This document shows, one piece after another, positions 1 through 11,163 of a stretch of DNA of 64,000 bases. Below the pieces are notes generated by a model. It was not told the origin of the DNA. It was given only the letters and a program-made list of their open reading frames with translations, and searched no databases. Every line of letters starts with the position of its first letter. Within the stretch, counting starts at the first letter, position 1. The stretch covers positions 3,658,001 through 3,722,000 of the forward strand of contig JAVFKD010000016.1 in NCBI GenBank assembly GCA_036429605.1. The letters run 5' to 3'. A program made the position numbers and the translations under genes. Source of the stretch: Cladobotryum mycophilum (Eukaryota > Ascomycota > Sordariomycetes > Hypocreales > Hypocreaceae).

Positions 1-79
1 AGCGTCCGCAACATACGATCCTTCTGTCTCGGTACGTTATGTAAGCTAAGCCAGCACACTCGCTGACTTACAACTCTAG

Positions 80-379
80 CAACTATCAACCCCAGAAATA
101 AGCTTTAGTGTTGTGATTGAGCAACTGAAAGATGAGAACAATGAACTATCTCTACGACTTTGGCATTCAACGAGCGCTTTAGAGACGGAAATGGAGCACC
201 GAAGAGTAATAGAGGAGAAGAACCAACGACTGCAGAATCAGCAGAAAGCCCTTGAGGCCAAAATACTAGAGTGTTCTAATGTTGCAAGTCATTTCCAAAG
301 TCTAGTATGTATGTTATTTGCAGAAGTTGATAAAATATCGCCTGCCTTAGACAATCTTCGGCAACAGGCCGGCTTATAA
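80..379 (+). CDS. 3' terminal exon of a coiled-coil protein gene (partial)
   Basis: The reading frame is open from about position 80 to the TAA at 377-379. It is preceded by a plausible acceptor (CTCTAG at 74-79) with a CTGAC-type branch site about 10 bases upstream. The roughly 99 residues are rich in Glu, Gln, Lys and Leu in heptad-like spacing (ENNELSLRL, EKNQRLQNQQKALEAK), which predicts a long coiled coil. No other domain is visible. The upstream exons lie outside the window or in its first 70 bases, so the start and function are unknown. It converges on the DUF3435 gene and ends 234 bases from that gene's stop. It may be cargo or debris of the same accessory region. Confidence 0.45.
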   Translation, partial: QLSTPEISFSVVIEQLKDENNELSLRLWHSTSALETEMEHRRVIEEKNQRLQNQQKALEAKILECSNVASHFQSLVCMLFAEVDKISPALDNLRQQAGL

Positions 380-613
380 AGCAAATACAAAAAGTAGGGA
401 TATTATCTTTTGTTGTTTTATATCAGAAATCAATAGCATAGAGGGGCAGTAATAACAATACGATAATCTAAAATAATAAACATTTGCTAAATTCCGATTG
501 TTAAACTGCTTACCTCTCAGCACGCGGGTTTCCTTGTTTTTTGTTACTGTACGGGGACTAAGGCCCCTGAAAAAATAGGATAGCCAGTTAGAGTAATAAT
601 AATAACTACTTAT

Positions 614-3600
614 CTAAGCTTTTCGTTTTGCTAACCTTTTATTTGCCTTGCGAGCGTCTGGGTGCATTGACTTCTCGGGCACCCACCAACTAGAATCCTT
701 GTTTGCGCCAACATAATCCTGGAAACGCAAATGGTACTCTACTTTCCCGCGCCTTTTACGAGTCCCAATGACTTCTATACCATCTTTAAAACCCTTATAT
801 GTTTCCTTAAAGTCATTGATAAGCTTATCGTCCATAATATCATCTTTAGGTTGCCAGCTAGTGCCTCCTTCCCTCCACTTAACGAGAAACAACTCAGTGC
901 GCCGATTCTTCCATTTCGCAAGTAGACTTTGGACTTCATAGGTGTTTTCCGGGTGGACGTCCTCGGATATTTCAGACAGTGGCTTATCCATCGGGGTGTC
1001 AACTGACACCTTTTCCATCGTCGAAAACAACATGGGGTCCATTTGTTCAATCGACACTGTGCCGGTTCTGCCTGGTGAGAGGGTGATAGGCCAATCATGC
1101 TCATTTGCCGAAGCCAATGTGTCGGAAGTGTCGTAGTTAGATTGAGTGTCCCTACTAAACTCAACACATTCTGTGTTATGGCCATCTAGTGAGCAAGTGT
1201 AAGATGAAATAGGCGTAGGCTTGTCGTCACACTGGATAGCAGAATAGCCCGACAACGCATCGCTGATGTGGCCGGTGACTTTGTAGTGAAACACATATGA
1301 CCTTTGAGTGTCTAATGGCTTTGACGGACTTTCATGGATGTCAAGATTTTTCTGTGCCTTGGGAATGCTGTGAATATCGCCAAGATGATACCACAGTTCA
1401 TCCTTAGAGTTGGATGTGAAATCACAAAGCCAATGAGGACAGTGGAGATATTCTGATGTCTTTGTCAGCTGATGAATATAAACTGATATGCAGTGAGAAA
1501 TATGTTTCTTCCAAACAGCTCTATCAGGATACTGTTTTAGCCGCTTGTAAGCAGGGAAGTGTGCATTTCCAAGACAGACAGGGCAGTACCCGGCGCAAGC
1601 GGTGGCATGGCGAAATGTAACTGGGTCACAACGCCAGGGGACATCCCTCTGGTTGATATGAGCTTGGCAGTGAGCCTGCCACTCGTCTTTACTAGCCACC
1701 CACTCACTGCAGTGAAAACAAAATTGGGCAAACCCGGTGGAGCTTTTTATGTATTCCTTATAGCATTCGTAGACGTGCTTCCATCGCTTACTGATGGGTA
1801 TACTGGTATTATATATTAGCATCTATAAGATGGCAGTTCCACCTTAGTTCTTTAAACCTACCTTTTCATTACTTGAGAGCATGAGAAAACTGGGCAGCGC
1901 CCCTGAGCTGGCCGTAACATGACTTGGTAAGCCACACTGTGATCGCTTGTACGAAGTGTAATAAGATCCTGAAGCGCAGATATCCAATCCGGGCTTCTTG
2001 GGGGTGCTCTTTTCGCCATAGTCTTAGCAAGGCGAACTCGCTCTTCCGGTAACACATGTTGGATACGGACAAGTCCGCCTTGGTGCCGCTCATATAGTGT
2101 ACCATTAGTATTATAAGTGATTGGCTGGCTGGTCTGGATCTGCTTTAGCGTTTTCCTCTGAATCGCTCTTCGTTCTTCATAGACCACACTGCGTTGGGTC
2201 TGTAGATCTGTCCGGATACTTTCGGATGACGTTGTGGCAATCTTCCGAGTAAGCTCATCGATCGTACGGCAGACTTCTTGGTAATCCGGATTCTTTTCAA
2301 GCTTTTCTAAGTCCATCATAGACAGAGCCGATTGCAAATTCGGATTCCATTTCATTGTGGCAGAGCGGAAATCTTCTGCCAAATCGGTTCTGTGCTGCAT
2401 TCCCAAAAAGTTGGCAGCTCCGTCAATCGTCGATATGTTACCGAGATAATGATTGACAAGAACATTTGTATTGTTCTGAGAGGCAAATTTCAAAACTTGT
2501 GGTAGAGAGTATCCATGATCTATAGCAGCCCTGGTTAGTTAATTCAAAGCCAAGACATTTATGCTTCTTACCGTTACACTTTATAAGAGCTTCACGGCGA
2601 AGAGCATGCAATGGAACTCCATTCGGGAAACCCGCACGGTTAGCCCAAGAAGATGCTTGCGAGCCCCATGAAGTAGGGTTTCGCGACGCTTTTTCTTGGC
2701 CATCTCGAGTCCAAGTTGGGAAAACCGGCGTCTGTTTCATTTCTTCCTGCCATTCTATGACCCGGAATCTTGAATGGGCTGGTGGTCGCATTTTTAAAGC
2801 GTCATCTACCGTTCTCAGCTCGGCGGATACGCCTGACGAGATGATATTAGCAAGCCAATGCAATATGGGCTGTGCGAAAAGTGGCGGTGGGAGTCCCTCA
2901 GAGTCCGTTAACCACTCGGCAAATGTATGCTCTGGTCTGAACATATGTAAGCTACACTGTGACTTGTCGATAACAATGATATCTATCACTCACTGATTTA
3001 TATCATTTCCTTTGCAAATCTCTCTTGTCAGGCTTAATCGAAATTCTGGTCGATCCTCGTTCCACGACAACATAAGTTTAAGATCCTGATCTCGCGTTAG
3101 TTAGTCATATAAAACCTAATCATCTAACAAGAAACATGGAGGAGGCAGGCAATCACCTGATACTTCGCTTGGCATATTTCTTGTAGTCTGGCGGATGTAA
3201 AGCAATGACCGTTGAGTAAGTTAGTATTGTCGACCCGGTATCCATCGTGCACATAATCATATGTGTCATGCGCCCAGTGGTAGATTTGCATACGCCCGTA
3301 GCTTTCAACTGTGAAAAAGGATTTTTCCTTGTGGCTTTTCTTCCCCGTAAACAGCCCAATTTTCTTAGCTAATTCGCCCTCGACGTACTATCTATATCAG
3401 AAACAGACACCGAAATTGCAGAATATTGCCGAACTTACAGGGGACATGGATAGCCTCACTTCCTGGGGGATACTCTGTCGAAAATCGCGTTCCCAGGCGT
3501 TACAAAATTGTCGTAGTTTATTCCGAACGCTTGAAGTAGTTGGCATCTGTGCGTTCTTGTCTAATTTGCCTGTCATAGAAAGGCCAAGGTATTCGGCATA

Positions 3601-3892
3601 TTGCTTGAGAGTCTGCATGTCCCGCGGGTCCGAGTCCGGAAACTCCTTCAGGAACCTTATAGCTATTTAGAATTAAAATTCAACGTGTGTAAATGAATAC
3701 GTACGCTTTCCACCTTTCCATTTCATAGCTATAACTCTTCTGGCTTTTTGGCCTCAGCGTTCTGTGAACCTTGTGCGGGCTGATCTTGGATCGATCTAAC
3801 GTTAGACCTCTGTTTATGGCCTTTTGTACCAGTTTGTCGTGATCTTGTGCAAGTCTTCCGCGTTTTTTATTCTTTTCATGCCTTTGCTTCAT
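614..3892 (-). CDS. DUF3435 tyrosine recombinase (Starship captain-like) with zinc-finger and chromodomain-like C-terminus
   Basis: Seven exons join in frame without a stop to give about 980 residues. The introns are 3656-3704, 3388-3438, 3087-3156, 2937-2993, 2520-2571 and 1823-1872, all GT-AG and 49-70 bp. The first 580 residues match the DUF3435 (PF11917, 'FluG-domain') family, whose active members are the tyrosine recombinases of Starship elements. The expected catalytic boxes are visible: Arg in CFTSARLQEI (about residue 202), the H-x-x-R motif in PLHALRREALIK (about 353-356), and the Tyr in NHYLGNISTIDG (about 389). Next comes a Cys/His-rich stretch with several C2H2-like pairs (CPVFSC, CFHC...HCQAH, CPVC). 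The last 110 residues resemble a chromodomain (YEVQSLLAKW...LFLVKW...SWQP) followed by a second, weaker copy (VEYHLRF...SSWWVPEKS). I chose the first ATG, at 3892. An AG acceptor just upstream leaves room for a further 5' exon. The domain calls are read from motifs, and mobility is inferred. Confidence 0.8.
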
Positions 3893-4214
3893 GATGGAAA
3901 GTTGGTCTGAATGGGAAACCAACTATGAAGAGCAAGTAACAAAGATAGGCACGTATTGATGAGAAGATGTAGAGAGGGACGATGAGAAAAGGTTTTTATG
4001 TTTATAAACGCAAGGAAAGAGCTGGTAATTTATAGGTAAAGGTTCAAGTACATTAGCTTCCTGAGTCATAAGTGAGCTGGCCTGAGCATTACCTGCGTAG
4101 TGCCTGAGTAGACAGTTATAAAAGCGGCAACATATTTACAAAGTCAAAAGTCGAGATTCGGATTCAAGAACAAGTCAAACAGTCAAATCCACCCCCGAAA
4201 TTGATTTGTTTGGT

Positions 4215-4727
4215 TAGGCGGCAGCGCTGTCCAACAGTGTATACTCTGGGCAGGCGCACCGTGTAAACTGCATACAATGCCATCCTGGATTCAGCATGTA
4301 CAATCTTAAAAGCGACGCTTGTGTCCTCACATTGACAGCGCCAATACCCTTTAACGCTTCTCAGAAGCCGATTGCGCTTGCAAGTAGTGATTATGCAATA
4401 GGACCCACGTAGGCTATTGTATCGGGCTGGGGAAAGACAAGTGTTAATAGTGGTGTGTCGAGTGTTTTGAAGTTCCTTGGGGTCATGGTCATGTCTCCCG
4501 CTGAGTGCAAGCAATGGCATCGCGACACAGACAACACCCAGGTGTGTACGATCAAGGCACGCGGGGAGGGAGCTTGTCAGGGTGATAGTGGTGGACCTTT
4601 GGTCGCTAACAACGAGCTGATAGGCGTTGTCTCGTGGAGAATACCTTGTGCACTTGGACAGCCTAATGTCTTCGCCGCTGTTTATCGTTACCGCGACTAT
4701 ATTCAGCAGTGCCAACAAAGGTATTAA
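4215..4727 (+). pseudogene. Trypsin-like serine protease remnant (S1 family)
   Basis: The frame encodes the C-terminal half of a trypsin fold: the region around the catalytic Asp (SDACVLTLTAPIPF), the SGWGK segment, the catalytic Ser motif GACQGDSGGPLV and a C-terminal helix ending at TAA 4725-4727. An in-frame TAG lies at about 4424 between GPT and AIVSGWG, and a further TAG at about 4213 marks the 5' limit. The N-terminal part with the activation site and catalytic His is not found upstream. The internal stop fits a CAG to TAG change, a CpA to TpA transition of the kind made by repeat-induced point mutation, but a single site proves little. Secreted trypsins are common in insect- and nematode-associated Hypocreales. 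This copy is 5' truncated and probably non-functional. Confidence 0.75.
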
Positions 4728-5317
4728 GCTCTCGAGGAGTGGGGTTTAAATGTAATAGCGAGTAACCTGTCTATTCAAAGTGTTGGATATCTTAACTGGC
4801 TTATATACGGATATATTTATATACAATCTCACTATGTTATTCTCTAACATACCTTATGGCTGAAATACGTAATCGCACTTATTTACCAGTGTATTTTTGA
4901 TGCCTTGGAGAACTTGGGAGGTTTCTGATGTCAATCTCAACACCTTGGAACTGCCCCAGCAATGGCTCAGTGTCGCATAAGGAGCTTGGATCTCAGCTTA
5001 GGGATGGAGTAGTAACCGAATCTTATCATCCTATTTTCAGACATCAAGTAGGCGATCCGGGATTGGGTTGTTACCCAACGTAGCAAGTTAGCACTTTTCG
5101 TGACCCTCCAAACATTTATGTAGTCATTTCTTTGCTAGAACCATACTAGAATCCCAATTCTCAGTAATGTGCGAGTCATCTGTTGGTAAGGAGTCAGGAT
5201 CATCTAATGCTTTTTTAGTCCATGCGAAATTAAGTCTTCGCATGGAATATTCAACTCACCATTTAGGAGCTGGAGGTCAAGGAAGCGAAATAACGTTTGC
5301 GCCCAGTGGGGGGACTC
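4728..5317. other. Non-coding or decayed stretch beside the trypsin remnant
   Basis: I see no convincing open frame, splice pattern or RNA gene here. Base composition is AT-rich around 4780-4870. It lies between two gene fragments and is best read as decayed accessory DNA. Confidence 0.4.
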
Positions 5318-5548
5318 CTAGAAAACATAGACGAAAAATACCGAGATGCCCTTAGGGTGGTGGTTCACATCATCCTTCAATGTCATATGGAGGTAGTCTC
5401 CTTTGTTATGCCACATGTCGACCATATACCCACAAAAGAAGCATCCATCGTCGGCAGACGTTCCAAGTTGTGAGCAAGGAGAGTGATATTGGAGGTCTTC
5501 AATAGGGAAAGGTCGGTCGAAGATTTTCAGACAGGCTTGGCACAGCAT
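5318..5548 (-). pseudogene. N-terminal fragment of a HET-domain-type protein
   Basis: From ATG 5548 the frame reads MLCQACLKIFD, then SPCSQLGTSADDGCFFCGYMV. This is the Cys-rich opening seen in many large HET proteins (LCxxC, later SAxxGCxxC). The frame stops after 76 residues, before any HET core motif (PYxALSYxWG) can be found, and I could not find that core further along the minus strand. It is therefore probably a truncated relic. HET proteins act in heterokaryon incompatibility and often lie in fast-evolving accessory regions such as this one. Assignment rests on the short Cys motif only. Confidence 0.45.
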
Positions 5549-6570
5549 GTTGATATGAAGACGAAATATGGCATGATGAAGATTTGAGAATAAATTACAG
5601 ATCCAATAATGAGTATTCAAAACTTCAAAGTGAATATTCCTACTACATCTTGTGCATTAGATAGCCATAAGGCACAACACCTCGACGCGGGGTCGATCAG
5701 CTTCCATCTTTGATTCAGAGCCTAATGCAGTCTACGGGCCATAGATTGGCTATCCATAGGCTCCGACAGACGCATGTTGATTCACCTGTCCTTAAGTCTC
5801 CATATAAATGGCGAATCAGCTTCGTCCCTTGTTAGCTTCCACAGCCCCTAATATCTGATACCGCTGAAGCCATTCACAAAGATCCATGGTAGCCGGTCGG
5901 CTGGCTCAGCATCTAAGGGCCATTGAAAGATGAGTAAATAGTAGTTCATATCTTTGCTCACTAATTGGAGAACTCAGATTCGGTCACAGTTAAACATAAG
6001 GGTTTCTCGTATCAGTCTCACAAGCGGGTGTCGTACAGGAGATAAAAGTTGGAGATACTAGATAACTGCGAATAGGCGTTTATGGACTAAGGATGAGAAG
6101 AATGCTGATGAATCCCGTTTGGGAGTAGCATCCTTAGAGCGACTACCAAACTAATCCCTATGTCAGGAGACACAGGACCAATGCGGTACGTAGCCTTGGG
6201 CAGGTCAGCTAGTTGTGTTGATGGTGTGCCAGAACAGCTCTGTCAAAGAGCGCGACGCTACATCCTGACAAATAGTACGTGTTCATATGCCGTGTCAATC
6301 GTCATCTTTTTAATAATATTCTAAAAATGGGGAAGGTTGTCCCTCCTAGTTCGTAGAGGTGATAACTCTAAAGGTGTTTCGATTCTTCTAGAGGCCTGCT
6401 CTTGCGGCTGTGATCCCATGCCACACAGGAATTCGATGGGTAGTGTTGTAGGCAGCATATTAATCCTTCCATTCGTGCACTAATATATCCTACTATGCGT
6501 GTGAATACAGCTAGTTTAATTACCCGGCTCCATAACCATTGCTTCCATGTTCCAGTTTATGCAACCAATC
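5549..6570. other. Gene-poor stretch with no recognisable feature
   Basis: No long frame has recognisable protein motifs. The sequence looks moderately AT-rich and may hold decayed HET-related sequence, but I cannot support any specific assignment. Confidence 0.35.
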
Positions 6571-8879
6571 TCAACACAAAACAAAGTCCTGCTCTACTCC
6601 AATTCCGGCCTGCAGCGCCTCGCCCTCCATTATTCCATCACAGTAAACCTCTCCCAAATATTCCCATATCTCATCATTACCATCCTCCATTGGTCGCAAG
6701 AGATGCGGTACCGTCCCTCCATGAAACACTGCCACCGAATCCCCCTCCTTCATCTGTACCGGTCCCACGCCCAAGAACCCAGTCCCTGTTCTATACAGCT
6801 TCCGGCCCTTGTTCCTCAGCAAGTTTCCAATAAAGGCGCTCATGTCGGGCCCAAAGGAGACGTTTGGATCGAGCCCAACCTGCTCGCCGCGCTCTTGGGA
6901 GACACGGACATTAACCTTGCTGAAGCGCCGTCGAAATTTGATGTGAAATGCCGCGAAATAAACCCTCGCCGAGGCAACGCAGAGTCCAACCACGTCCTCG
7001 ATAAAGTCCGAAAGACCTTGATAGATAATCTTCCCCGCAGAAACAGGATCGATAGCGCATCTGCGATAGGCGTCCGTTTGTGAAAAGGGTAGGAAATACC
7101 AAGGTGTGATACCGATGGTTTGGTAGATGCGGGTGATGTGATACGAGGCGACAATCTCATCAGACCGAATGAGTCGCTGTCCCAATTCAGCGATGGCATT
7201 TTGAAGAGCCCCGAGTCTTTCGATCCCAGCAGGATCTCCGAGATTTTCCACGAAATGCTTGTAGGAAAGACCTGAATCGCAGAGCCGCAGAGCTCGCCGA
7301 CTCTCTACTGCTTCATCTGCGGCCGACAGTTCTCCCTCGTTGCGAGTGCCAGCTCCCTGTCTCACAAGTTCTGTTACTTCATCAAAGAAGAGCTTTGCTG
7401 AGCGATAGTCAATCTGTTCCGTGATTTGCGGCTCAGACTGCGCCTGAAGCGTGCGGTTTCCGATCTGCAGAATCTTGTCAATGAGAACCCCTCGGACTGT
7501 CAATCGCTGCGAGCCTTTGTCAAATTGAAGTCGGCGTCCGTCCTTGGGGCCCCCAGCAGCAAACACGGGCTCTTTTAGAGACGAATATCCTATTGGTGTC
7601 GTCAGATTCATCGCCCAATCCGGGGCCCATGAGGGAAGTTTGCTGCCCTCCTCTTGCGAAGATACCGTCATCTTTGGAAGCTGAGAAAAGAGTAGAGTGT
7701 CAACGTTCTCCTCCATCAGAAGAGCAGCCACTTCTGCATATACTTCAATAACGTCCTTCTCATAGTCCACATTGACTCGCTGCCGTAGGTGGTCATCAGG
7801 CGCCGTAAGCCCCAACAAGCCAAAGATTCGATCGTGAGGCAGACTAGCCCCAATCTTTTTTCTTCATTGTTGACATTGTACTTGAGCACGATATCATACA
7901 GACCTTGTCGCCTCTGAGATTGATGAATGGCCTTGCGCTCCTGGAAGATTCGGATGAACCCAGCCGTCTTTTCGAAGATGGCACTGCGTTTCCGATACTC
8001 ACTCTGCGATGTGTATTCGGTCCTCCCTCGTATCCAGTGCGTATTGTAAATGTTGTAGAACAGCGACCCGGCACGGAAGCAGTCGAAGCAAAGGGACTGG
8101 TTACCGCAGACGAAGACGACCGCAGGGGCCAGGCAGGCTTCTTGAATAGTCCACAGACGATTAAACCATGTGCGGTCAAGCACGTCTGCATAGCCGTCTA
8201 AAGGGAAGCGATGACCAAATCGCCGAATCGTGTCCAAGAGATCATCGCGATCCTCCCTCTGTTCCTCATTCACCTCTAGAGAAGAGTCCATGACAGCGTC
8301 AAAGACATGGATAAACTGCCCTACCCGCGGCCCCATGACTCGGCCCAGCACACCTTCACAACAAATCTCATCGACAAAGTTAAAGTATTGTTCCGAGCTG
8401 CGAGTGGGCGGGCCTAGCCAAACGATGACCTGGACACATTTTGCGTAGATTTCTCGCATCAAGCCGACTTGGTGATTTTTTTCGGGCTTGTTCTTCTGGT
8501 TGATGCTGATCTGGTCGATAAAGAGAGGGCGATGCGTAATGTTGTTGGCTGCAAGATGAAGCAGCGCCATCTCCAACGACCGATAGATCAGCAGTTCCCG
8601 CCGGCCATCTTTCGTTTCCACGATAATTCGTCGATTTGGCTTCTTAATGTGTGGCGGGACATCCCATACGTATGAAAGGGCATCATAAGGTATGGGCGAA
8701 CCAACATCCGTCTCGATGATCTCAATACGAAGCGTGCCAGAGGTGCCTGGTATGAGGGATGGCTTTGGTGGGAGCAGCCGGATCAAGCGAAACGTCCTTT
8801 GCGATACGTCTATGGGTACATAGTTAAATGTGTTTGAAGGATTTGAAGTGGCCCAAGGACTCCATTTGAATAGTGACAT
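6571..8879 (-). CDS. HET-domain heterokaryon incompatibility protein (apparent frameshift)
   Basis: The protein starts at ATG 8879 (MSLFKWSPW); an in-frame upstream ATG at 8948 is possible. It shows the HET core: PYDALSYVWD, then LFIDQISINQ, then QVGLMREIYAKCVQVIVWLG, then RTWFNRLWTIQEA. The C-terminal half keeps the typical HET ending, with VGPVQMKEGDSVAVFHGG, VPHLLRP, and YLGEVYCDGIMEGEA. Total length would be about 770 residues, normal for the family. The two halves are in different frames. They meet at the A6 run on the coding strand (T6 at 7856-7861), where one more A would give KKIGASLPHDRIFGLLGLT, a canonical HET segment. The break is more likely an assembly slip than decay (see findings). 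HET proteins trigger cell death when incompatible nuclei fuse; the partner here is unknown. Confidence 0.85.
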
Positions 8880-9264
8880 ATTGTCTGAGTGAACTGGTAT
8901 GCATGTGTGTAAAGTGGGGAGAAGATGTTCGTCTGTCGGGCCCAACACCTCAGCCCCAATATTGGTTTCAGCTCCTCAGCATGTGAAGGCAAACAGGCTA
9001 AATGGCATGGCAGCGAAGGATGACAAGCAACACAAGATTCGCCTGGTTATTTATCGCTGTTAGAGAATGAATATATAATTTATTAGGACGCAGAAACAAT
9101 TCAGCTCGTGACTCTATAGCAATGTTTCCTTCAGCATGATCTATCAGCAATGCGAGCATAACCCTTTGTGATATAATAGCTCAGGCGATAGTAATATCGT
9201 AATGATGCAAAAGGAAAAAAGTGTTAGAATGAGGAATAAAAGATGAAGCTTCACATCTATACAG
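8880..9264. other. Intergenic, promoter of the HET gene
   Basis: AT-rich spacer between the HET gene start and the end of the Zn2Cys6 gene, both on the minus strand. No RNA gene or repeat is seen. Confidence 0.4.
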
Positions 9265-11163
9265 CTACGCCATGATTGAGTATGGCCTGTCAAAGCACTC
9301 ATCCCATTCCGTCTTTCCAGACTCCCAAAACTTCCTCAACACCGCCAGCGCGACGATCGGGCCCGTGCCATGATTGTAAATGCCATGCACTATACTCAAG
9401 ATATGCTCACCTATCAGGCCTCTCTCGTCTCCAGTCCGGGCAGCAACGCCAGCCACCACCAGCGGCCAGAAAATGCTGACTGCGTGAACGGGATAGTTGA
9501 CGACGGTTCGAATCAGGTGAAAGAGATTGTCTCGGTGGAACTCCCTTAACTTTTGGCAATCACATGCACTGTAGATGCAAGGTACGGTTAAGTTACCATA
9601 GACAGCGACTGCAGACCGGAAGATCTGCGCAATGGTGAAGAATAAATCGTCGGTCCGAGGCCAACACATTAGCATGGTGTGCATCGAGTATGAGTCGATG
9701 CTCCCAAGGAGATGGCAGAAACTTGATGGCTCCCCATCGGAACATGAAGAATCGTTTGTCGCCAGCTCCAGCCGGAGGCGACTGATGCGAATGATGTCGA
9801 GGAACAGGGCTGGGGGGCAATAGAACATTAGGTGAATCTGTACTCTATAGATCAGATAGGCGTCATTCAGGTCGACCCTGGAGGCTTCTGCGATCAGGTC
9901 ATGGCTAGGACTTGTGGTATTGAATGCCGTGGTGAAGCTGCATGAATACCACGGATGGATTAGCTCATGCTTGAGCACCGAGTGTCTATTATAACGAGGG
10001 AAACACTAACACGAGGCAGTCGCGCAACGGCAATCCAAGTGAGGGCGAGTGTGCCGCCACTCTACCAAGACCTCCATGCGATTCCAACAGGCGCCAAAAC
10101 CCGACAGCATGGGGACGCCATGATAGTGAGTCCGAGAACCAGCCCTAGGGGGAATCTGTCAACAACTGCTCGAAAGATGGAGAAACGGTCAGATAAAGGC
10201 CAGAATACCTCTGCAATGATAAGTAACCAAATGCTCATTACTATACTCTCAAGGCCGATAATGTCACGCAATATCGCAATGTCGTCGTTTACTCCAAACA
10301 GCGCCCTGCCAATATGGTGATAGAACTTCGCCCACAGGCCAGATACAGGCCCCGAGTCAGTCAGCGCGACATCGACACCGTGAGCATGAGACTCCCGTAT
10401 TATTCGGAACCCAACGGTGATCGCCTTGAGCGCCTGCTGCGTACATGGCCTCATGAGCTGCCAATCCGAAAAGGTAACAGGAGGGCTTGGCTCTACATTG
10501 CTTGGCAGAACCTGTCTGCTGTTCAAGTCGAGGCAGCTCATATAATTACCTGCAACCATCTCAGGTTGATGAGCGAATTTGTCAGGGGCTCAACGGAACG
10601 GATGGGCAATATGGCTTACAAATGTCTAAATAGCCTATCGTATCCCGATCCCCATACCAGAGGGGACGATGCAGGCTTGTACCGTCATGTTGGCGACGGG
10701 CAACCAGAGTGTGATGGGTAGATGCTTTGCCAGATGGTAAACGCGATTGCTTCGGCCTCTGTCTCCTAGATGACCGAGGTTCCAACGTCGTAGTGGTAAC
10801 AGCCTGAGTAACTACCTGGCGGACTTGTTCAATGCGGGCGTTAATTTCTTCATCGTCATTTGCTCCAAGGCCAATCGAGCCAACGTCTGAGGCTGGTGGG
10901 CTCAGAGGTTTAGAGACAGAGACAAATTTCGGCGTCGATGTCGCAGATTCGCTAGAGTTTAGTATCTTTGACCCTTCTAGCCTAGACACTTTGCCCGTCC
11001 GGAGCCAAGTGAGCGGCTTCACGTTCCTGTAACCTGGACAAACGATATCCGCCCTGCGGCAGGTGTTGCACGTGGGGAGAGCGCCGTCGCATTCCTTTCT
11101 CCGGCGAAGACATCCCCAGCACTGTTTGCTTGTAGGTTTCGGCTGAGACGTGGTCGACTCCAT
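9265..11163 (-). CDS. Zn2Cys6 transcription factor with fungal-specific domain
   Basis: From ATG 11163 the N-terminus contains a binuclear zinc cluster, CWGCLRRRKECDGALPTC then CRRADIVC: six cysteines with the CX2CX6CX5CX2CX4-6C spacing. Such proteins bind CGG half-sites in nuclear DNA. An intron runs from the donor GTAAGC near 10623 to the acceptor GCAG near 10552, with CTGAC as branch site, and joins GYLDI to CNYMSC. The middle and C-terminal parts (LRDIIGLESIVMSIWLLI, ending GKTEWDECFDRPYSIMA) resemble the Fungal_trans_2 type of regulatory domain. The second intron, around 9990-10070, has no strong donor; GTCTTG to AATAG keeps the frame. A GTG 33 bases upstream of the ATG extends the frame but is unlikely to be used. 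Target genes are unknown. Confidence 0.75.

Noticed and set aside
10549..10625. Frameshift in the Zn2Cys6 gene at the TGA near 10606
   Set aside because: A standard intron (GTAAGC, CTGAC branch, GCAG) removes the stop and joins the exons in frame, so no frameshift is needed.
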